A stretch of 64,000 bases of DNA from Leuctra nigra (Eukaryota > Arthropoda > Insecta > Plecoptera > Leuctridae). The DNA lies in NCBI GenBank assembly GCA_934045905.1, contig OW203762.1, positions 25,514,345 through 25,578,344 on the forward strand, in the 5' to 3' direction. This document shows, piece by piece, positions 1 to 12,900 of this stretch (position 1 is the first letter of the stretch; each line of letters begins with the position of its first letter). The position numbers and the translations under genes are program-made. The notes under the pieces were generated by a model, which was not told the DNA's origin, did not search any database, and saw only the letters and a program-made list of their open reading frames with translations.

Positions 1-888
1 GAGGCAAATGCTTGGAAGGTTCCATATTGATATCATACTCAAGATTGATACGCTACAACCTCCTCCTTCCAACCATCCCTCCTTACATCCTTACATCCTT
101 CATCATCATGTTCTTCAGTCATCCATCGCCAAGCTTTCGATTCAAGGAACGCCTGGCTGGCGGAACATCATTTCCTCTACAATATTACATTTTAATTGGT
201 AATTGTCACTCTTTCCTGCACAACCCACTTTATCAATAAAGGCGTGGCTCTGTCTCATAATGAATGCTACATGGAACCACCGAGCAAAGAGAAAGATGGT
301 TTTACTCGACAAAAACACAGTGTCTTCATTTACGTAATATTATACTGGGATGTAAGAACATTGAAGCTAATACCGTCTTTAATAACAAATCCCTTCTAAA
401 CCTCTTCATAATAGTATTAAAGCGTAATGCCCAGTTTCAAACTTGTTCACAATCCCTATAAGTAACACATAAACTTACTTGAATATGCATTATAACTTTT
501 AAGATTTATCATTCTCTTGTCCTATATCTACGTTTTATGAAGTTACCAATTATGAAATATGAATATTTATAGAAACAGCTTTTTAGTGTAGGTAATGAAG
601 TAAAAGATTCAATATTGAGATGTTTACGCGTACTACCTGAATGTATCTGCACTGTACTTTTTAAACTATAATTAAGAGTATTACTGTTTAGCTTACAATC
701 GGACAACGGACGGACGGATCTCAAGAAATGGAGCCCATTTATGTAGATACTATTCCCTTCTCTCGTGGTACAAGTAGTAAAACAGTTGAGAAGGTTTTGA
801 CTAGTCCTATCCGCAGAACACTAGCAAAAAAATAATTCAACTTGATTCCAAAAATGTATTAATCTTCTTTGGCTCTAATATTGACTGA

Positions 889-946
889 AGCTTGATTTAC
901 ACGGGTCAATGTATTGATCAATACATTGACCCGTGTAAATCAAGCT
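889..946. mobile_element. 58-bp palindromic MITE relic (PIF/Harbinger-like)
   Basis: The 58 bases form a perfect palindrome centred at 917/918. It is flanked on both sides by the triplet TGA (886-888 and 947-949), consistent with a 3-bp target duplication. Each end reads AGCTTGATTTACACGGG inward, close to the AGCCCCATTTACACGG end of the larger element at 29725-29956. Three-base duplications are typical of PIF/Harbinger elements, but the usual TWA is here TGA. The family assignment is inferred. What remains is essentially two terminal repeats joined together. Confidence 0.6.
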
Positions 947-1399
947 TGAGTCATGAATAAAATCGACATGTTTTTTTGAAAGACTTTTCTCTTTTAGAGA
1001 AATAACCTTTGTCCTTATGACTGTTTCTTAGAAATGCTAAGTTAAAAAATGCTAAGAAATGTTACTATTCTCGAAATCAATTATCTGGACAAAATGTTGT
1101 CTTTTGTAAATTTCGTCTCAATTCATGAAATTCATTTGATCTTAAAACAATTTTCCAATGAAATCAATTCACGTCACATCTTCCCCTCCTCTTCAACACC
1201 TTGACATTTCCACCTAGATTCCACCACACAGTATCCAACTCTATTTCGTTACGCTACACTTTATTACACCCCTTATCTAATCCTCTAATCTTTCGTCACG
1301 TTAACGGCGTCCTCCCATAACGCGAAACGTCGCTTCGAACTGGCGGCTCAATGTTGTAAACATACTCCCCAGAGAAATTGCCGCCTGGAATATACACGA

Positions 1400-1452
1400 C
1401 ATGGTACAATACTGTTCTGCCATGGTACAATACTGTTCTGTCATGGTACAGC
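1400..1452. repeat. 21-bp tandem repeat, about 2.5 copies
   Basis: CATGGTACAATACTGTTCTG recurs at 1400, 1421 and (partly) 1442. No function is evident. Confidence 0.8.
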
Positions 1453-2068
1453 TTGTAGAGAGACACAACACAAAATCCATACATAGAAACTTCTGATAAC
1501 AATTTTATCTGTCATATTTTATATGCGTGTGGAAAGTTTGATGGGATGTGTCGGTAGAAGGAAAGGAAAGTCTGTTGGGAAATTGCACCCCTGCAGAAGC
1601 CACCGTGAGTAGTAAAATCTGTCGAAATTAGCTTTGAAGGCAGGTACGTATCTACTCTGCATTATAGAGGGCTGCTCTCAACGTGATTGTGGCTTTACGT
1701 TACAGCGAAACCAGAACACATTCTTTCGATTTGTGGAACTAGATTAGGGTATTATTTTTTAAATTGAATTTGTTACGTCTGTCAGTGTCAATTTAAATTT
1801 AGATCAGCATTTTGAGTATCGGTAACTTTTTGACAAGGAATAAATCTTGACATAAATTTAGTTCATTGATTTTCTTAGAATATTTATGTGACTGAAATGT
1901 TTTTGAGTAATTATCAGCTGATGCATGGATTTAACATGAGTACTGATCTTCTGATATGAATCTATTTACAGAATGAATGCATATTATTCAGATTCCTAAG
2001 TTGTTTATCTCATTCCATTTTCCTTTCAAAATTCTTGAATTCAATCTGCAATTCCTTCATAGTCTTCG

Positions 2069-3299
2069 TGTAGCGGCGCAAACGGGGGTGGAAATTAGGG
2101 GTAGTGCGCCACCAACCATACCGTGGAGGACATGGTATGGGTTTAGATGTGATAATTGATAATAAAAAGGTAGAATTGTTGGAGGTGTGGGAGATAATCT
2201 AAATGTTATCTGGTCAAGTCATGGAAAAGATAGCGTGGGTGGTTTACGATGAATGAAGAAGATCATTTATGATGATAGCGAACAATGAATACGATGTTTA
2301 TTAGTTACCGTGGAAATATAACATGATTGAGAATAGCGAGCGAATAACACGTTGAAGCGTAATATTATTGATAATAATATTATTGATTTAATAATATTGA
2401 TAATTGAAAGTGAAAGATAAAAGATAAATGGACACAAGTTATGACTGAAGTTATGATTGAATTGGTGAACAGATTTGACATAGTTGGATTGTAAATAATC
2501 TTGAATAAGACAGAGAAAATTATTGTTACGGTAATTATGAGCGAAGACAAGAGACAGAGATTCACAGAGAGACACTTGTTACAATTGTATCGATGATTAT
2601 CACAGACTTACCGGCGAAGTCCAGCGTTTCTGACCATGGGGCAAAGCCCATGGTCAGAGTGAAACTCTACAAGCCAAACGTCTAGAGTTCCAAGTTGTTG
2701 GAACCAGACTAGATATTTAGACTTGGTAGTACAAGGAGAGATAATGTTCAGAGTTCCAAGTTGTTGGAACCAGGCTGAGCTTTATCTTCCATGGTGGTGA
2801 GTTAGATGTTAACTGATTTGTCTAGTTGAAGACGGCTCTTTATATAGTCAGTTCTTAACAGTAAATAGAAAGTGTGTTACTTTGTAGAAAAGGCGGAAAG
2901 ATTCGAATGGAAGTGAAGTTGTTGTTTTGACTTTAGTTAGAATGATGTTGTTGATGGAATATTACAATAATAGTGTGAAGTTACATTAGAGAAGTTATAT
3001 AATAATATTTACTTCCATTCCTTTCCTTATGTTGGTGTTTGTGTGCATTGAAGATGTTAAAAGAGGTAAGATTGAAGAGCTGTCATTATGACGTTGATTT
3101 GACACATGAACATCGACTTGATTTGACTTAGGTTTATAAACAATATGGCGTCTTGCCGTGACATGGTTTAGAAGGTTCTCTAGACCTGAGATTACATTGA
3201 TGGTTGTCGTTTGATAATTAATACCTACTGTGTTGTTTAGGTGAAGCAGCCATTGAATAATTATATAATTTAGAATCAGTAAAGGGTAATTCCTTTACA
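2069..3299 (-). repeat. Candidate LTR, copy 1
   Basis: The left boundary is seen directly: copies at 2069, 5486 and about 8901 share sequence from TGTAGCGGCG onward but differ before it. The right boundary is inferred from TG/CA ends next to a purine-rich tract. On the minus strand a TATATAAAG box lies near 2838-2846 and an AATAAA near 2297-2302, in the order expected for promoter then polyadenylation signal. A 12-bp perfect stem with a 6-nt loop spans 2629-2658. A 24-bp segment containing TTCCAAGTTGTTGGAACCAG occurs twice, near 2688 and 2751. Confidence 0.5.
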
Positions 3300-3834
3300 G
3301 TCTCTCCTGCTTCGGGGATTTTCGTACTACTCCTGACGGAGTAGTCGAAAATAAACTTTAAACAATTGATGAATGTCTTTGTTTGCTTGATGTTGAGTAC
3401 TTGATTCGAAATACACATTTTACACTTTGATTGACACTTGATCACTGCACTGGGGAACTTGCGTTGTGTAGGCGACGAAGGTGGAGTGTCGTGATGGTTG
3501 CGTGATGTGTGTGATGCGAGCACGAAAATTAAGCCGTTGACGTTGAAGTTGAGGGGATGAGTTTGTACGTTTGTTTGATGATGTAAGGATTGTTTGTCTG
3601 TTCTTGATGTTGTGATGATTTATGATAATTGATTGTTCGCTTGACGTTGTGATGAGTGATTTTCTTTTCTTTTCTTGAAAGTGTGAGGATTGTTTGCTTT
3701 TTTTCTTTGGTTGTGGGGATTGATTGAGGAATTTGTTCATTTTAAATTGTTAGGATGGTTGATTAAGTCGTCAGTTGATGTTTTTGGAGGATTTTAAGAA
3801 TAAGTCGTTAGCATTAAAGTCGATATGATTGGGC

Positions 3835-4060
3835 GTTGAGAAGAATGGAAGGCGTCGAGAAGATTGGACGGCGTGTCGAGAAGATTGGATATCGTGTCTG
3901 GTGACACTGGCGTCTAGAAGAATGGAAGGCGTTGAGAAGAATGGACGGCGTGTCCGTTGACAGTGGAGTCGAGAAGAATGGACAGCGTGTCCGATGACAC
4001 TATGGCGTCGAGAAGAATGGATGGCGTGTCCGGTGACACTGGCGTCGGGAAGAATGGATG
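3835..4060. repeat. Degenerate minisatellite inside LTR-element internal region
   Basis: Variants of GTCGAGAAGAATGGACGGC and GTGTCCGATGACACTGGC alternate several times. The same block recurs in the next unit at about 7252-7477. Short minus-strand frames across it are products of the repeat, not recognised protein. Confidence 0.6.
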
Positions 4061-5462
4061 ATGAAGACGTTGTCACTTAAGTCCAGATGATTCCGATGTT
4101 CTTCTGAATCTTGGCGGAAACTGGATTCTGCGTTGACTTTCAGTTTCACTCTGGCTTGTTGATGATGATTGACGACTGGTCACAAGTGTTCGAGTGACTG
4201 ATGACTTTCGCTTGATGACTTTCGCTTTTGTTGAAAGAATGTGTACATCAATAACAAGAGTGAACTCGTGAATAATCTCTGATTATATGAATTTGTCTCT
4301 GTATATCTAACAATTGCCGCGAGAACGATGTGCGAAAAGAATATGCCTTGTCTAAAACTAGGAACATAGAAAATAACGATGGATTTCTTATGCATGGCGG
4401 AACATCACATACAGAAACGAGAGAATGTCTTATGCAGGGCGGTACATGCCATAAGGTTGACTTAAGACTAAGAGATTGCAAAGTGCTTTGCGAAGGCAAT
4501 ACTTAACACACGTGAAAAGAGAGGCAATGAAATTTAAAGTGAGACGAGATAAATAACCCGAGATAATCCAACTGAATTTGGAGACGAATAAACGGTGTTG
4601 CGTGACGACTGGCGAACTATAGTAAATGAGAGATTTTAATGAAGTAATTTTCCAGACTGTCGGAATAGCATTTCGGAAGAACTAGAAGGGATTCATTCAA
4701 TCGAATGACCCGGATTTAGTAGCTATTTGACAGAAGGAGAAAATTGATGATCGATGACGAGATTGCGATGAGAGAGAGAAAATATAACGTGAACATAGAT
4801 ATGCAAGTTGAGTTTGAACGTACAGTTGAGAACGTGAACCTGTGTATTTTTTTGAGGTCAATAGACTATCCTGGAAGTTGATTCTTTGAGGTTCAAAAAA
4901 ATGAATAGACGTAGGAGATTACGTGATTATAAAATTTTTGCATTCCTGAAGAATTGTAATATCAAGGAGACACGGTAATTGAATGAACAATTAGAACTGT
5001 TGTGCGTATTAATTGAACTTTGATCATGACACGAGATCGAGGTAATTAGTGTCCGAGAAGAACGACGCGACGAAATGATGGAAATAGAACGACTTAACGA
5101 CATGATTGAATGATGAATACGAATTGATTAGAAGATAAATGATCCGAAAAATTGTTACGAGCTTGACGTGGATGACTTGACATAGGTTTGCTAACAGGTG
5201 AAAAGGGGGGGTTTCGAGCAATTCCTTGACCACTTTTGTAACAGAGTCTGGTTGCTAAAGATAACAACAACAAAAAAATTGTGGGGTTAGGGGGGGGGGG
5301 GGGGAGTCGAAAAATGTGGGGGTTTATTTCTAGCAAATCCCTGAGCCACCACTTTTGTAGCAATAGAGTTGCTCGAGTAAAAAAAAAACTTTTTTTTGAA
5401 AAAATATTTTTTTTGAGAAAAATATTTTTTGTGGGGTTGAAAAAGGGGAGTTCCTGCAGCAA

Positions 5463-5481
5463 AATCCCACCGCTGCCACCA
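5463..5481 (-). promoter_or_regulatory. Primer binding site (tRNA-Leu type), unit 1/2 junction
   Basis: The minus strand reads TGGTGGCAGCGGTGGGATT. This is complementary to the CCA-bearing 3' end of an animal leucine tRNA whose 3' end reads AATCCCACCGCTGCCACCA. It begins 4 nt after the inferred LTR end (CTACA), the usual spacing for an LTR retrotransposon. The tRNA match is from general knowledge and was not searched. Confidence 0.65.
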
Positions 5482-8400
5482 CTTTTGTAGCGGCGCAAAC
5501 GGGGGTGGAAATTAGGGGTAGTGCGCCACCAACCATACCGTGGAGGACATGGTATGGGTTTAGATGTGATAATTGATAATAAAAAGGTAGAATTGTTGGA
5601 GGTGTGGGAGATAATCTAAATGTTATCTGGTCAAGTCATGGAAAAGATAGCGTGGGTGGTTTACGATGAATGAAGAAGATCATTTATGATGATAGCGAAC
5701 AATGAATACGATGTTTATTAGTTACCGTGGAAATATAACATGATTGAGAATAGCGAGCGAATAACACGTTGAAGCGTAATATTATTGATAATAATATTAT
5801 TGATTTAATAATATTGATAATTGAAAGTGAAAGATAAAAGATAAATGGACACAAGTTATGACTGAAGTTATGATTGAATTGGTGAACAGATTTGACATAG
5901 TTGGATTGTAAATAATCTTGAATAAGACAGAGAAAATTATTGTTACGGTAATTATGAGCGAAGACAAGAGACAGAGATTCACAGAGAGACACTTGTTACA
6001 ATTGTATCGATGATTATCACAGACTTACCGGCGAAGTCCAGCGTTTCTGACCATGGGGCAAAGCCCATGGTCAGAGTGAAACTCTACAAGCCAAACGTCT
6101 AGAGTTCCAAGTTGTTGGAACCAGACTAGATATTTAGACTTGGTAGTACAAGGAGAGATAATGTTCAGAGTTCCAAGTTGTTGGAACCAGGCTGAGCTTT
6201 ATCTTCCATGGTGGTGAGTTAGATGTTAACTGATTTGTCTAGTTGAAGACGGCTCTTTATATAGTCAGTTCTTAACAGTAAATAGAAAGTGTGTTACTTT
6301 GTAGAAAAGGCGGAAAGATTCGAATGGAAGTGAAGTTGTTGTTTTGACTTTAGTTAGAATGATGTTGTTGATGGAATATTACAATAATAGTGTGAAGTTA
6401 CATTAGAGAAGTTATATAATAATATTTACTTCCATTCCTTTCCTTATGTTGGTGTTTGTGTGCATTGAAGATGTTAAAAGAGGTAAGATTGAAGAGCTGT
6501 CATTATGACGTTGATTTGACACATGAACATCGACTTGATTTGACTTAGGTTTATAAACAATATGGCGTCTTGCCGTGACATGGTTTAGAAGGTTCTCTAG
6601 ACCTGAGATTACATTGATGGTTGTCGTTTGATAATTAATACCTACTGTGTTGTTTAGGTGAAGCAGCCATTGAATAATTATATAATTTAGAATCAGTAAA
6701 GGGTAATTCCTTTACAGTCTCTCCTGCTTCGGGGATTTTCGTACTACTCCTGACGGAGTAGTCGAAAATAAACTTTAAACAATTGATGAATGTCTTTGTT
6801 TGCTTGATGTTGAGTACTTGATTCGAAATACACATTTTACACTTTGATTGACACTTGATCACTGCACTGGGGAACTTGCGTTGTGTAGGCGACGAAGGTG
6901 GAGTGTCGTGATGGTTGCGTGATGTGTGTGATGCGAGCACGAAAATTAAGCCGTTGACGTTGAAGTTGAGGGGATGAGTTTGTACGTTTGTTTGATGATG
7001 TAAGGATTGTTTGTCTGTTCTTGATGTTGTGATGATTTATGATAATTGATTGTTCGCTTGACGTTGTGATGAGTGATTTTCTTTTCTTTTCTTGAAAGTG
7101 TGAGGATTGTTTGCTTTTTTTCTTTGGTTGTGGGGATTGATTGAGGAATTTGTTCATTTTAAATTGTTAGGATGGTTGATTAAGTCGTCAGTTGATGTTT
7201 TTGGAGGATTTTAAGAATAAGTCGTTAGCATTAAAGTCGATATGATTGGGCGTTGAGAAGAATGGAAGGCGTCGAGAAGATTGGACGGCGTGTCGAGAAG
7301 ATTGGATATCGTGTCTGGTGACACTGGCGTCTAGAAGAATGGAAGGCGTTGAGAAGAATGGACGGCGTGTCCGTTGACAGTGGAGTCGAGAAGAATGGAC
7401 AGCGTGTCCGATGACACTATGGCGTCGAGAAGAATGGATGGCGTGTCCGGTGACACTGGCGTCGGGAAGAATGGATGATGAAGACGTTGTCACTTAAGTC
7501 CAGATGATTCCGATGTTCTTCTGAATCTTGGCGGAAACTGGATTCTGCGTTGACTTTCAGTTTCACTCTGGCTTGTTGATGATGATTGACGACTGGTCAC
7601 AAGTGTTCGAGTGACTGATGACTTTCGCTTGATGACTTTCGCTTTTGTTGAAAGAATGTGTACATCAATAACAAGAGTGAACTCGTGAATAATCTCTGAT
7701 TATATGAATTTGTCTCTGTATATCTAACAATTGCCGCGAGAACGATGTGCGAAAAGAATATGCCTTGTCTAAAACTAGGAACATAGAAAATAACGATGGA
7801 TTTCTTATGCATGGCGGAACATCACATACAGAAACGAGAGAATGTCTTATGCAGGGCGGTACATGCCATAAGGTTGACTTAAGACTAAGAGATTGCAAAG
7901 TGCTTTGCGAAGGCAATACTTAACACACGTGAAAAGAGAGGCAATGAAATTTAAAGTGAGACGAGATAAATAACCCGAGATAATCCAACTGAATTTGGAG
8001 ACGAATAAACGGTGTTGCGTGACGACTGGCGAACTATAGTAAATGAGAGATTTTAATGAAGTAATTTTCCAGACTGTCGGAATAGCATTTCGGAAGAACT
8101 AGAAGGGATTCATTCAATCGAATGACCCGGATTTAGTAGCTATTTGACAGAAGGAGAAAATTGATGATCGATGACGAGATTGCGATGAGAGAGAGAAAAT
8201 ATAACGTGAACATAGATATGCAAGTTGAGTTTGAACGTACAGTTGAGAACGTGAACCTGTGTATTTTTTTGAGGTCAATAGACTATCCTGGAAGTTGATT
8301 CTTTGAGGTTCAAAAAAATGAATAGACGTAGGAGATTACGTGATTATAAAATTTTTGCATTCCTGAAGAATTGTAATATCAAGGAGACACGGTAATTGAA

Positions 8401-8877
8401 TGAACAATTAGAACTGTTGTGCGTATTAATTGAACTTTGATCATGACACGAGATCGAGGTAATTAGTGTCCGAGAAGAACGACGCGACGAAATGATGGAA
8501 ATAGAACGACTTAACGACATGATTGAATGATGAATACGAATTGATTAGAAGATAAATGATCCGAAAAATTGTTACGAGCTTGACGTGGATGACTTGACAT
8601 AGGTTTGCTAACAGGTGAAAAGGGGGGGTTTCGAGCAATTCCTTGACCACTTTTGTAACAGAGTCTGGTTGCTAAAGATAACAACAACAAAAAAATTGTG
8701 GGGTTAGGGGGGGGGGGGGGGTCGAAAAATGTGGGGGTTTATTTCTAGCAAATCCCTGAGCCACCACTTTTGTAGCAATAGAGTTGCTCGAGTAAAAAAA
8801 AAACTTTTTTTTGAAAAAATATTTTTTTTGAGAAAAATATTTTTTGTGGGGTTGAAAAAGGGGAGTTCCTGCAGCAA

Positions 8878-8896
8878 AATCCCACCGCTGCCACCA
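8878..8896 (-). promoter_or_regulatory. Primer binding site (tRNA-Leu type), unit 2/3 junction
   Basis: An identical copy of the site at 5463-5481, again 4 nt from the LTR end, in the second unit. Confidence 0.65.
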
Positions 8897-9523
8897 CTTT
8901 TGTAGCGGCGCAAACGGGGGTGGAAATTAGGGGTAGTGCGCCACCAACCATACCGTGGAGGACATGGTATGGGTTTAGATGTGATAATTGATAATAAAAA
9001 GGTAGAATTGTTGGAGGTGTGGGAGATAATCTAAATGTTATCTGGTCAAGTCATGGAAAAGATAGCGTGGGTGGTTTACGATGAATGAAGAAGATCATTT
9101 ATGATGATAGCGAACAATGAATACGATGTTTATTAGTTACCGTGGAAATATAACATGATTGAGAATAGCGAGCGAATAACACGTTGAAGCGTAATATTAT
9201 TGATAATAATATTATTGATTTAATAATATTGATAATTGAAAGTGAAAGATAAAAGATAAATGGACACAAGTTATGACTGAAGTTATGATTGAATTGGTGA
9301 ACAGATTTGACATAGTTGGATTGTAAATAATCTTGAATAAGACAGAGAAAATTATTGTTACGGTAATTATGAGCGAAGACAAGAGACAGAGATTCACAGA
9401 GAGACACTTGTTACAATTGTATCGATGATTATCACAGACTTACCGGCGAAGTCCAGCGTTTCTGACCATGGGGCAAAGCCCATGGTCAGAGTGAAACTCT
9501 ACAAGCCAAACGTCTAGAGTTCC

Positions 9524-9723
9524 NNNNNNNNNNNNNNNNNNNNNNNNNNNNNNNNNNNNNNNNNNNNNNNNNNNNNNNNNNNNNNNNNNNNNNNNNNNNN
9601 NNNNNNNNNNNNNNNNNNNNNNNNNNNNNNNNNNNNNNNNNNNNNNNNNNNNNNNNNNNNNNNNNNNNNNNNNNNNNNNNNNNNNNNNNNNNNNNNNNNN
9701 NNNNNNNNNNNNNNNNNNNNNNN
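9524..9723. other. Assembly gap (200 N)
   Basis: Exactly 200 undetermined bases. The third LTR-element copy is lost here after about 620 bp. Because the inferred LTR alone is about 1230 bp, the true gap is probably longer than 200 bp. Confidence 0.95.
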
Positions 9724-9927
9724 CCTTAGCTTCAAATTTAATTATTTTACAACAATGTAAGATTATCTATCTTTTAACGATCTAGTAGGTGGAAAATGTA
9801 ATATTGATAATTAAAAAAGGTCTGCTGTAGCTTTGGTATTATATTACAGTATACTGACATAATGTCAGTGTGTGTATACTGTATACATAGTACGACTTGG
9901 CTTGAGTGGGGCGACCACTCAACACCA
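9724..9927 (+). repeat. Family B interspersed repeat, diverged copy
   Basis: It aligns by eye with 22960-23050 plus 23963-24037 and with 50710-50893. Shared segments are ACAACAATGT followed by ...TAAGAT..., AGTAGG..GAAAATG, and TACGACTTGGCT near the end. It ends in a hairpin with an 8-bp stem (TTGAGTGG 9902-9909, CCACTCAA 9915-9922). The other copies have a different stem sequence in the same place. No coding capacity. Confidence 0.55.
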
Positions 9928-12900
9928 TATATAAAATCTAGAGTTCCCGTGAAAATAGTCGTTGATTTAAATATATCAACATTATCCTCACATACGAAAA
10001 CATGGAACAACCCAACAAGTTGTAATATAAATCCACAAAAGCAAATAGCCATATCTAAATACTCCCCATTTTCCCAACCTCAACCACCCTCATATTCGCA
10101 TTGCGAATAGCAGACAAAAGACCACAATGCCTGTCTCACAGTTCCCACAATGACGTTGACGTGATTCTTGCGTGATGCGTGAATTCGTCACGCAAACCAT
10201 GCGGGTAGCATCGACCCCTGAAGTCGATACCCCTAATCGATATCGTACCACTGGGATTACTAATCAGCCAAGCCAGTTACAACGCGATCACCCATATGCT
10301 AATGTGTTTAGGGAAATGCGTTGCGAGTTTGCGAGGATTAAATGCAAACACCATATCGGTAGTCGGTAATGAAGTATCATGTATCAAGAGTAGGATACAT
10401 GCGTGAAAAAGAGAAAGCGGGTCGAGAATGACGCTTGATAATGATGAAATATAGCACTGGGGAGGGTTTGCTGGGATGTTTGTGGGTGGGGGGATTTCGG
10501 ACAAGACACGAACAATGCAACTATTGACGTATTGTATCGGGTGTATGTGTGTATGTGTCCACACATTTTAATATATTGCCTGGTTAGCTTTGGTTTTGTT
10601 CAAACATGAATATTAAAGCATTTGTTGCCTTTGGTTATTCGCTTTTTATACAATGTTTGAGCGAGCCATTTTATATTGAATAACATTATAAATATAGAAA
10701 TATATATATGGACCAATTTTTGTTTCTAAATAAAACATGAGTAAGTTTTGTGTCAAAAATAATTAGTTGGGGACAGAATCTATGCGAATTGAATGAGGGT
10801 TAACGATGTGCTCGTAGCTTAGGGGAACTGTTCATGTTGTTATAGGGAAACGATGAAGTTGATTTATTGAATAGGTTAACATGTAATTAATCAAAAGAGT
10901 GAACTAATAATGCTCGACTAGGTCCCGACACATTTGCCCCGATCTCCTTCAAAAGTAACGTCGGAGAGTGCGAAGGAAAATGCAAATACTAGTTGGAGAG
11001 TGCGACGAAATTCTCTTTCCTCCTCACTCTAGTTGTCGTTGTAGATTTGTTTCTCACTCTGTTGTACATGATAGAGAGAAGAGTCGAACCCTCGTCATCC
11101 TGCGTATATGAAGACAGGTTGAGCCTTTTGCGTCAGAATTTTAAATGAAGAAATTTCAAGACGAATTTTGTATTCAATACAACAATGTACATTTTTCTTC
11201 TCCAATGTTGAAAAAGATGACTTACGCGGTCGTGCCTCTGATTTTATATTAAAATCTGCTGACTGAGTGCAAAAGGGCTGGAAGAGTTCGAGTCAGCAGT
11301 CAGCAGCTGGCCAACAAGCAGCAGCACATCCACACTTGGTGTACACAATCTGCTGATCTGAATGCCTCGTGGAATATCAAATAAGTTTTTGTCTCGATGC
11401 AATTCAATTATCGTTTCCACTCGGCTTTTTCATTACCTAAATCACCGCTGTTTCTTGGGGCTTTTCTTCAACGTCGTTCAGAAATGGCATACAACACATT
11501 TCACAGATTGCATTTATGTGATGTGAACCATGTAACTTGCGATAAGCTTATTAATCTGTATGTCAGAAGTAGAAGGCCAGAAATCCATGGCAACATTTCT
11601 TGAGGCGAGCTTAAAAACCTGTAATACTGCCTTCAGCCTACCATACAATTGTATATAGGGACGCCAGTCATTATGTAAGAGAATACTTCAATATAACTGC
11701 ATTTGAAATTAATATAGAGCTTTATTACATCGTTGCAAAAGTGTGTATCTACAAGTCAAGAAAACGGTATCGGCCCTTCTACCTTTGATAAAGTGTAGCT
11801 CAGCGTAACAAATAGCGTCAATATAAAAGTATAAAATAGGTACGTATTTTTCCGGTGTGTATAGGAAATTACATAGATCATAAAAAATGTTAGTTACATA
11901 AAAAAAGCAATACGTATGATTGATATATTAAAATACATTTGATCAACGAGAACGATAATTAACAGTGCTTCGAATTTAGGTAGGACAAATACAACTTAAC
12001 TCCACCAACTTGTAATTTGCATTTGCTTATTTTCCCAAGATTTGACAATTCAGTGAGGGAAACGTCAGAATTATGTACACAAACTAACATTGTTTACAGA
12101 GACACTAAATAATAGTTGACAAAATAGAGTGGAGGTGCCGTGCTGCAATCTAGAGGAAAGTACGATACGAAGAAACTTACGTAACAAAAACCTCTAACCT
12201 TTATGTAAAAACCAACGGGGTAATCTTATTCTAGAAGATGAAAATTATTCAAATACCTTGGGTTTGTAATTTAGTCTACTTCTTCTTGAATTAATGGAGT
12301 TAGTGGTTACATTTTAAGCAGTTTGCATTGCCATTAGCGCCGGTCAATGAGCGATGCTTTGATCCATGCAAAACAACACGTGGATTGAGTTGGGAACAGC
12401 GATCCTTTTACCTTCATCGTAACCGTACCCCAGGGGAACTGCAAAATGCAATAAGCCGCAGACTAAAAGTTAGATTAAATAACGATATTACAGTATTTCA
12501 CTTTGTGGAATTCCATTTTATAAAAAGGACAAGATATTTTTTGTTTTTACAACAAAAAAAGTCTGAATTATATAAATTGTTTATCCTGCCCCGATGTAAT
12601 CTAACTAGTGGTTTGAGGGGCTATCACCCGTGTAGCAGGGCAAAGCGCAATATGGGCCGTGTGGAGGCGACCCTCAAAGGAAGGGATGACAAATAAAACC
12701 GTCCGTCTCTGCCTGCCATGCGACAGGGAATTCTCTCTTCTCGTCTCGACCAACCGAGTTTGCATAATACGGAATAGAATACGAGAGACAGGGTTCAAGG
12801 AAAAGCGTGGAAGAATGCACACATCCGATTCTATCATAACTTGTGAGACGAAGATGCATCGTTATTGATGTTTCTTCGATTTCGAAAACATTCACTTGAA

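Larger units (their letters stand above)
1..2068. other. Unique AT-rich DNA, no gene seen
   Basis: Only short, low-complexity open frames occur here and none resembles a known protein. The stretch holds a palindromic MITE relic (889-946) and a 21-bp unit repeated about 2.5 times (1400-1452). It ends abruptly at 2068, where the LTR-like repeat begins. Confidence 0.6.
2069..9523 (-). mobile_element. Tandem array of ORF-less LTR retrotransposon units
   Basis: Two full units (2069-5485 and 5486-8900, period about 3417 and 3415 bp) and a third cut by the gap at 9524 are nearly identical. The period difference comes mainly from a poly-G run near 5290 and 8705. Read on the minus strand, the parts match an LTR retrotransposon. 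A candidate LTR runs from TGTAAAGG (3299 downward) to GCCGCTACA (2069), with TG...CA ends and a 4-bp TGTA/TACA inverted repeat. A 19-nt primer binding site complementary to a leucine tRNA 3' end lies just beyond the next LTR copy. A purine-rich tract abuts the LTR start. No gag, protease, reverse transcriptase or integrase frame exists on either strand, so the unit is non-autonomous (LARD/TRIM-like). The order LTR-internal-LTR-internal-LTR suggests recombination between LTRs. LTR limits are inferred. Confidence 0.7.

Noticed and set aside
2267..9407. Short minus-strand frames (60-134 codons) repeated in each 3.4-kb unit
   Set aside because: None resembles gag, pol or any known protein. They recur only because the units are identical.
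9514..9735. Open frames across the N gaps here and at 50415-50734
   Set aside because: They consist of undetermined bases and carry no coding information.
11060..11130. tRNA-like B-box (GTCGAACCCTC, minus strand)
   Set aside because: The flanking bases do not form a T-arm or acceptor stem, so it is not a tRNA gene.
12328..12696. 122-codon plus-strand frame
   Set aside because: No recognisable motif, no splice context or compositional support. A chance frame is as likely.
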